In this document: one piece after another, positions 59,108-64,000 of the stretch | Layout of the letters: each line of letters starts with the position of its first letter | Position numbering within the stretch: the first letter of the stretch is position 1 | Notes under the pieces: model-generated | Told to the model about the DNA's origin: nothing | The model's input: only the letters and a program-made list of their open reading frames with translations | Database searches by the model: none | Program-made: the position numbers and the translations under genes | Origin: RYN-230 sp963704995 | Lineage (GTDB): Bacteria > Actinomycetota > Actinomycetes > Streptosporangiales > Streptosporangiaceae | Direction of reading: 5' to 3' | NCBI GenBank assembly: GCA_963704995.1 | Contig: CAVPIM010000006.1 | Span: 62,001-126,000 of the forward strand | Length of the DNA: 64,000 bases

Positions 59108-59931
59108 GCACCACCGTTACCCGGCCCGACGAGCCGGCCGTCGCTGCCCCGGAGAAGTCGGGGCGCACCTCCGCGGGCATCCGCCGGGCCCTGCCCGCGG
59201 CCGCCATCCTGGTCGCGATCGCCCTGATCTGGGAGGCCGTCAGCCACTGGTTCGGCGTCCCCGACTACGTGCTGCCCTCCCTGGACAGCATCTGGTCCAT
59301 CGGGATCTCCGACTGGTCCGGCGTGCTGGCCACCGCGACCTGGGTGACGACCGAGGAAGTCGTGCTGGGCTTCCTGCTCTCGATCGTGGTCGCGCTGGTC
59401 GTCGCCTTTGCCCTGCACAGCTCGCGCGTGGTCCGCAACGCCGTGTACCCCTTGCTGATCGGCTCCCAGGCCGTCCCGGTCGTGGTCATCGCTCCGGTGC
59501 TGGCCATCATCTTCGGCTACACCATCACCCCGAAGCTGATCGTGGTCACGCTGATCTGCTTCTTCCCCATCGTGGTGAACACCATCGACGGCCTGGCCTC
59601 GGTTGACCCCGAGCTGCTGCGGGTGATGCGGACCCTGGACGGCAACCGGTGGGCCACGCTGCGCCGGGTGGAGGCGCCGGCCGCACTGCCCTCGATCTTC
59701 TCCGGGCTGCGCATCGCGGCCACGTACGCCCCGATCGGCGCGGTGTTCGGCGAGTACGCGGGCTCGCAGAACGGCCTGGGTTATGTGATGATCCAGGCCA
59801 TCCCGCAGCTGGAGACCGCCCTCGTCTTCGCCGCGATCTTCATCCTCACCGCTGAGGCCATCCTGCTGTTCATCGCCGTCTCGGTAGCCGAGCGGATCAT
59901 CTGCCCATGGGCACGAGAAGGGAAACGGTGA
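59104..59931 (+). CDS. ABC transporter permease (ThiX-like)
   Basis: A 275-residue permease with about six helices. The coupling motif region VMRTLDGNRWATLRRVEAPAALPSIFSGLR-type sequence and GAVFGEYAGSQNGLGYVM are the standard EAA-loop signatures of nitrate/sulfonate/pyrimidine permeases. The ATG at 59104 overlaps the ATPase stop. The stop overlaps the binding-protein start (GTGA). It should sit in the membrane as a homodimer with two ATPase copies. Confidence 0.9.
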   Translation: MSTTVTRPDEPAVAAPEKSGRTSAGIRRALPAAAILVAIALIWEAVSHWFGVPDYVLPSLDSIWSIGISDWSGVLATATWVTTEEVVLGFLLSIVVALVVAFALHSSRVVRNAVYPLLIGSQAVPVVVIAPVLAIIFGYTITPKLIVVTLICFFPIVVNTIDGLASVDPELLRVMRTLDGNRWATLRRVEAPAALPSIFSGLRIAATYAPIGAVFGEYAGSQNGLGYVMIQAIPQLETALVFAAIFILTAEAILLFIAVSVAERIICPWAREGKR

Positions 59932-60995
59932 CTTCCATGACCGCAGTGCCTCCGAAAACCGCAGGGCGGAGAGGCCGCAGACGCGGTGCGCTGATCATCG
60001 GGGCCGCAGCCGTGATGTCAGCCGCCGTGGCGTGCGGTTCGTCGTCTTCATCGCCCAGTTCCGGCAGCAGTGGCGGCGCCGCGGCCACCACCAGCACCAC
60101 CGTCCTGCTGGACTGGTTCCCGAACCCCGATCACATCGCGCTGTACCTGGCCCAGAAGGACGGCGACTTCACCAAGCAGCACCTGAACGTGACCTTCCAG
60201 TCCCCGTCCAACAGCACGGACGCGCTGAAGCTGGTCAGCCTGGGCCAGGTCCCGCTGGCCATCTCCTACGAACCGGAGACGATCGTCGCGGCCACCGACA
60301 ACCTGAACGTCACCGCGGTCGCGGCGATGATCCCGACCTCCCTGAACTCGCTCATCATCTCCGGCAAGAGCGGGGTCAGCAGCCCGGCCGGCCTGGCCGG
60401 CAAGACGGTGGGCACCGACGGGGACCCGACCTCGGCGCAGATGCTCAAGGCGGTGCTGAAGAAGTACCACCTGTCGCTGAGCCAGATCAAGCTGGTCACG
60501 GTCAACGAGGGCCTGGTCCCGGCCATGGTGTCCAACAAGGTGTCCGCGATCATCAGCGGCTACCGGAACGTCGAGGCCATCCAGCTCGCGTCGCTCGGGC
60601 TGAAGCCGAAGGTCTACCCGGTGGACACCCAGGGCGTGCCCAACTACGACGAGCTGGTCATCATCGCCAACAAGTCCAAGCTGGCCAGCGACCCCGCTTA
60701 CCGCACGATGGTGCGCGAGTTCCTGGCCGGGCTCGGGCAGGGGGCCGCGGCCGCGCAGGCCAGCCCGGCCGCCGCGCTGGCCGCGCTGTCCCCGGTGGCC
60801 AAGGGCTACAGCCCCGCGCTGCTCAAGCAGATGGTCTACGCGACCGCGCCGCTGCTGAAGAACCCGGCCGGATTCGGCACGATGAGCGTGAGCCAGTGGC
60901 AGAGCTTCGCCAACTGGATGAAGAGCGACGGGCTCATCACCAAGCCGGTCCAGGCGTCCTCGGTGGTGAACACGTCGCTGGTGCCGAAGAGCTGA
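59928..60995 (+). CDS. NMT1/THI5-like ABC substrate-binding lipoprotein (ThiY-like)
   Basis: A 355-residue lipoprotein. A basic start (RRGRRRGALIIG) and lipobox with Cys36 (AAVAC) are followed by the NMT1 domain. This has VLLDWFPNPDHIALYLAQKD, the landmark of pyrimidine-binding ThiY/NMT1 proteins, then QVPLAISYEPETIVAATDN and GKTVGTDGDPTSAQM. It should bind formylaminopyrimidine or hydroxymethylpyrimidine outside the cell. The GTG at 59928 overlaps the permease stop and has GGGA upstream; the ATG at 59907 and 59937 are options. Substrate is inferred from family and from tenA nearby. Confidence 0.88.
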   Translation: MTSMTAVPPKTAGRRGRRRGALIIGAAAVMSAAVACGSSSSSPSSGSSGGAAATTSTTVLLDWFPNPDHIALYLAQKDGDFTKQHLNVTFQSPSNSTDALKLVSLGQVPLAISYEPETIVAATDNLNVTAVAAMIPTSLNSLIISGKSGVSSPAGLAGKTVGTDGDPTSAQMLKAVLKKYHLSLSQIKLVTVNEGLVPAMVSNKVSAIISGYRNVEAIQLASLGLKPKVYPVDTQGVPNYDELVIIANKSKLASDPAYRTMVREFLAGLGQGAAAAQASPAAALAALSPVAKGYSPALLKQMVYATAPLLKNPAGFGTMSVSQWQSFANWMKSDGLITKPVQASSVVNTSLVPKS

Positions 60996-61030
60996 CCGGG
61001 AACGGCCTGGGTCAGGCCGTAAGGGTGAGA

Positions 61031-61051
61031 TAGAATCTGAGATCTTAGATC
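61031..61051 (+). promoter_or_regulatory. Promoter and operator of the GntR gene
   Basis: TAGAAT (61031-61036) is a good -10 candidate. It is followed at once by the perfect palindrome GATCT-T-AGATC (61041-61051), extended on the left by ATCTGAGAT. A repressor bound here would block transcription initiation. The identical palindrome pattern precedes the ABC operon at 58172-58182. Confidence 0.6.
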
Positions 61052-61121
61052 GTTAGTAGTGCGGACCTCGCCGCCCGGTGGCAACCCCACCGGGCGGCGG
61101 CGTCCCGCCATGGAGGCGGTT

Positions 61122-61808
61122 ATGACCAGCGCGCCCGTCGACGGTGTCGAGCATCGCCAGCTGAAGGACTCGGTGTACCTGAAGCTCCGGCAGGAGATCG
61201 TGTCCGCCCGGCTGCCGCCGGGCTACCTGCTCCGCGAGGCCGAGCTGGCCGCCCGGTTCGGGGTGAGCAAGACCCCGCTCCGCGAGGCGTTCGTCCGGCT
61301 GGAGAAGGACGGCTTCGTGGAGATCGCGCCGTACCGCAGCGCGGTCGTGGGCGGGTACAGCCGCCAGGACCTGCGTGAGATCTACGAGGTGCGGGAGCTG
61401 CTGGAAGGGCTGTGCGCGCGGGAGGCCGCGCTGAACATCGCGACCGAGGACCTGGCCGCGCTGTCCCGCATCGTCCGGGACAGCACGGCGGCCTTCGAGG
61501 CCGGCGACTCCGACCGGCTCGCGGCGCTGCTGGACGAGTTCGACGTGGTCCTCTACGCCCAGTCGAAGAACAGCCGGATCACCGCGATGCTGAACAACAT
61601 CCGTGACCACGTGATCAGGATCGGCCGCCTGACCGTGGCCATCCCGGGCCGGATGGGCACGTCGGTCCGCGAGCACCAGGGCATCTACGAGGCCATCGTC
61701 CAGCGGGACGGGCAGCGGGCCGAGACCCTGATGCGCCAGCACATCCTCTCGGTCATGGCCGACCAGCTGGCCAACCTCGACCCGGAATCGGTGGCGGGCC
61801 GCCCGTGA
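61122..61808 (+). CDS. GntR family (FCD-type) regulator
   Basis: A 228-residue regulator. The winged helix has IVSARLPPGYLLREAELAARF and the recognition helix GVSKTPLREAFVRLEKDGFV. The FCD domain follows with EVRELLEGLCAREAALN and TSVREHQGIYEAIVQRDG, containing candidate metal-binding His residues. The ATG at 61122 has GGAGG about 6 bases upstream. It lies between the transporter and the GMC/TenA genes, and the same palindrome is in front of its own gene and of the transporter, so it probably represses both. Confidence 0.92.
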   Translation: MTSAPVDGVEHRQLKDSVYLKLRQEIVSARLPPGYLLREAELAARFGVSKTPLREAFVRLEKDGFVEIAPYRSAVVGGYSRQDLREIYEVRELLEGLCAREAALNIATEDLAALSRIVRDSTAAFEAGDSDRLAALLDEFDVVLYAQSKNSRITAMLNNIRDHVIRIGRLTVAIPGRMGTSVREHQGIYEAIVQRDGQRAETLMRQHILSVMADQLANLDPESVAGRP

Positions 61809-61908
61809 GCGCCGTCCGGTACCGGCTCGCGAGGGCGGGCCGTCAGGCCCGGCCGAGTGGCCGGTGGGGTCCGTCTTGCCGGACGGCGCGAACATCGGGG
61901 GAAGCGCT

Positions 61909-63375
61909 GTGAGCGGCTACCCGGATGTCCTCATCATCGGGGCGGGCGCGGCCGGCCTGTTCTGCGCGCTCGGCCTGAAGGACTCGGCCTCGGTCACCGT
62001 GGTGGAGGCCGGCCCGGACCCGGGCACGCCGCCGCCGCGCTGGATGCTCTACGACTACCTGCTGCCCGACGAGTGCTACTACCACTACAGCGACGCCGAC
62101 ACCGGGATGGACCTGCCCCAGGGCCGGGTTACCGGCGGCGGGTCCACGGTCAACTCGGCCGCCGCCCTGCGCGGCCAGCCATGGGACTTCGACGGCTGGG
62201 CGGTGCCCGGCTGGTCCTGGCCGGACTGCCTGGGCGGCTTCCGGGCCATCGAGTCCGACCAGCAGTTCGGTGCCGCGGACTATCACGGCGCGGACGGTCC
62301 CATCCCGGTCACCCGGCTCACCCCCGGCCCGCTCGACGAGGCGCTCATCGCGCTGTGCGCCCGCCGCGGCTACCCGGCCGCCGCCGACCACAACGCGCCG
62401 GGGGCGCTGGGCATCGGGGTGTGGCCGACCAACCGCCGGGGCGAGGGGCGGTGGGGCACGCACGCCGGCGTCCTCCCGCTCGTCCGGCCGGCCGTGGACG
62501 TGCGGGCCGGCACCCGGGTGCGCACCCTTCTCTTCGACGGAACCCGGTGCGTCGGGGCCGAGGTTCTCGGCCCGGAGGGTCAGGAGCGCCTGTACGCCGG
62601 TCGCGTGGTGGTGTGCGCGGGCGCGTTCGGGTCCTCGTTGCTGCTGATGAACTCCGGCATCGGCCCGGAGGCGATGCTGCGGCAGGCCGGGATCGGCCTC
62701 GTGTCCCCCCGGGACGGGGTGGGCGCGAACCTCCAGGACCATCCGTGGTGCCTGCTCGACGTGGACGTGACCGACGTGGCCGCGATCGAGGCCAGGCCGG
62801 TGAGCGGCGCGCTGCTCCGCTACGAGCTGCCCGGGGACCACGTCGAGGCCGAGATCTTCCCGTGGCAGACCCGGCCGTACGTCCCGTCCGTGCCGGCCAC
62901 CCAGGTCTCGTTCACCGCGGCGCTCATGACGCCGCTCAGCCGGGGCCAGGTCGCGCTGGCCCCGCACGGCGGGGCCGAGGTCCGGGTCCGCCATCTCGCG
63001 GACGGGCAGGACGCGGCCCGGATGGCGGAGATCGTCGCCACCACCGCCGGGCTGGTCGACGAGCTGGCCGCCCGCGGCCTGGTCCGGGTGCCCGCGGATG
63101 CCTGGTGGCGGGCGGATGACCTGGCGGCGGCGGCCCGGCGGGTGGCCGGGACCTACAACCACCACTGCGGGACCTGCCGGATGGGGGACCCGTCCGACCC
63201 GGGCGCCGTGGTCAGCCCCGGGCTGGACGTGCTGGGCGTGTCCGGGCTGTCCGTGGCGGACTCCTCGATCATGCCGGTCATCCCGCGGGCCAACACCAAC
63301 CTGGCGTCGATGATGATCGGCTACCGCGCCGCCCAGTTCCTGCGGGCCCCGGAGGCCGCCCCCGCCAGTTCGTGA
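61909..63375 (+). CDS. GMC-family FAD-dependent oxidoreductase
   Basis: A 488-residue flavoprotein of the glucose-methanol-choline family. The FAD motif is GAGAAG (11-16) in PDVLIIGAGAAGLFCALGL. GGGSTVNSAAALRGQPWDFD is the GMC signature region, and the active-site His lies in NHHCGTCRMG. The end (SVADSSIMPVIPRANTNLAS) is also typical. GMC enzymes oxidise alcohols to aldehydes. In a pyrimidine salvage setting it might oxidise hydroxymethylpyrimidine or a related alcohol, but MftG-like roles are possible too. The GTG at 61909 has GGGGGAAG upstream. Its stop abuts the tenA stop. Confidence 0.88.
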   Translation: MSGYPDVLIIGAGAAGLFCALGLKDSASVTVVEAGPDPGTPPPRWMLYDYLLPDECYYHYSDADTGMDLPQGRVTGGGSTVNSAAALRGQPWDFDGWAVPGWSWPDCLGGFRAIESDQQFGAADYHGADGPIPVTRLTPGPLDEALIALCARRGYPAAADHNAPGALGIGVWPTNRRGEGRWGTHAGVLPLVRPAVDVRAGTRVRTLLFDGTRCVGAEVLGPEGQERLYAGRVVVCAGAFGSSLLLMNSGIGPEAMLRQAGIGLVSPRDGVGANLQDHPWCLLDVDVTDVAAIEARPVSGALLRYELPGDHVEAEIFPWQTRPYVPSVPATQVSFTAALMTPLSRGQVALAPHGGAEVRVRHLADGQDAARMAEIVATTAGLVDELAARGLVRVPADAWWRADDLAAAARRVAGTYNHHCGTCRMGDPSDPGAVVSPGLDVLGVSGLSVADSSIMPVIPRANTNLASMMIGYRAAQFLRAPEAAPASS

Positions 63376-64000
63376 TCACGACGAGGGGGACTGGCCCCGG
63401 GAGTAGGCCATGTCCCAGAAGGCCAGCTCGTAGCGGGTCGAGCGGTCGAAGACCGCGGCCAGGGAGGTCATGAGGGCCTCGTCGGCCACGTCGGCGTGCT
63501 GGTCGAGCAGGCCCGTGCTGGCCTGGACCAGCTCGTCGTAGCCGTCCCCGGCGAACATGGCGATCCAGTCGGCGTACACGGGGTCGGCGGGCATGGACCG
63601 CGCCAGGCGGGTGGCCAGCTCGCCGTAGCTCCACTGGCACGGCAGCACCGCGGCCAGCCCGGCCGGCAGGTCATGCCGCCCGGCCGTGTCGAGCAGGTGC
63701 CGGGTGTAGGCGTAGGTGACCGGCGCCATCGCGGCGGCGGGGCCGGGCGCCTCGGGGCCGGGCGCGGCGGCGCCGCCGAGCCGGGCCAGGAACGCGTAGT
63801 TGGCGGGCAGCTCGGTGTCCACGATCTGGCCGAGGAACCTGGACAGCACCGTGACAGCGGCCAGGTCCGGGGCCCGGCCGATAATCAGGGCGATGGCCCG
63901 CGCGTAGTCCTCCAGGTACAGCACGTTCTGCCCGAAGTAGTAGCGGAACGTCTCGTGCGGCAGCGAGCCCGCGCCGATCTCGGCCACCATCGGGTGGCTG
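63376..64000 (-). CDS. tenA: TenA-family thiaminase II-like protein, 5-prime end outside the window
   Basis: About 208 residues are visible, continuing as SHPMVAEIGAGSLPHETF at the window edge; roughly 15-25 N-terminal residues are missing, since TenA proteins usually start before HPFVxxIGDG. Landmarks present: YYFGQNVLYLEDYARA, the Cys-containing LPCQWSYGEL and the end ELAFWDMAYS with the conserved Glu. TenA hydrolyses aminopyrimidine to hydroxymethylpyrimidine, recycling damaged thiamine. The Asp that binds the pyrimidine in Bacillus TenA (QDSYYL) is Asn here (QNVLYL). It is convergent with the GMC gene; the two stops touch. Confidence 0.85.
   Translation of the reverse strand, partial: SHPMVAEIGAGSLPHETFRYYFGQNVLYLEDYARAIALIIGRAPDLAAVTVLSRFLGQIVDTELPANYAFLARLGGAAAPGPEAPGPAAAMAPVTYAYTRHLLDTAGRHDLPAGLAAVLPCQWSYGELATRLARSMPADPVYADWIAMFAGDGYDELVQASTGLLDQHADVADEALMTSLAAVFDRSTRYELAFWDMAYSRGQSPSS

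Noticed and set aside
1..64000. tRNA, rRNA, integrase, transposase and phage genes
   Set aside because: None was recognised when reading both strands; a tRNAscan or Rfam search would be needed to exclude small RNAs firmly.

Overview
The window is very GC-rich, codon third positions are almost all G or C, GTG starts are frequent, and many genes overlap by one to four bases. Together with the gene content (Cfp30B-like VOC protein, F420-type LLM oxidoreductase, DprE1/DprE2/UbiA homologues, a mycofactocin-type TetR regulator, caa3-type CtaG) this points to a filamentous-type actinobacterium (Actinomycetota). I cannot place it below class from sequence alone. No rRNA, tRNA, CRISPR array, insertion sequence or phage gene was recognised.

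Layout. 1-9.5 kb: housekeeping and redox genes (CtaG, VOC protein, PaiB-like protein, aldo/keto reductase, a divergent MarR/YceI pair, quinone-reductase-like protein, a frameshifted LLM oxidoreductase). 9.7-20 kb: the most unusual block, all on the plus strand and tightly packed. It has a triple-PAS histidine kinase, a response regulator fused to a PIG-L deacetylase, an ATP-grasp ligase, a PHP-domain hydrolase, two near-identical membrane GT2 synthases, a 53-aa single-pass membrane protein and a tandem PAP2 phosphatase. I read it as a signal-controlled envelope or exopolysaccharide system. 20-28.6 kb: DUF72 protein with an internal gap, Ski2-like helicase, TetR regulator, SbcD-SbcC nuclease. 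28.8-37.4 kb: secreted protein, ArsR plus permease, a frameshifted TetR, a complete branched-chain amino acid type ABC operon (LivG-F-H-M plus binding protein), and a DUF6308-like protein.

37.4-45 kb (minus strand) reads as one transcription unit: phosphodiester-glycosidase-like membrane protein, UbiA-type prenyltransferase, DprE1, DprE2, two-component pair and a sugar-nucleotide-type epimerase. The first part is the decaprenylphosphoryl-arabinose pathway. 45-58 kb holds STAS protein, MFS/GntR pair, hydrolase, an orphan sugar-ABC ATPase with a broken Walker A, DHA2 exporter with divergent TetR, DinB and ArsR-like proteins, a membrane-anchored CbbX-like AAA protein, DJ-1/PfpI protein, enoyl-CoA hydratase and an XRE/membrane-protein pair. 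58-64 kb is a thiamine-pyrimidine salvage type cluster: ThiZ/ThiX/ThiY-like ABC transporter, GntR regulator, GMC oxidoreductase and TenA. A perfect palindrome, GATCT-N-AGATC, lies upstream of both the transporter and the regulator.

Several otherwise intact genes (near 9161, 31464, 38667, 41589 and 57196, possibly also 39830, 45420 and 58310) are broken by a single-base indel. Either the assembly carries indel errors or this region is decaying; both readings are kept open in the entries.
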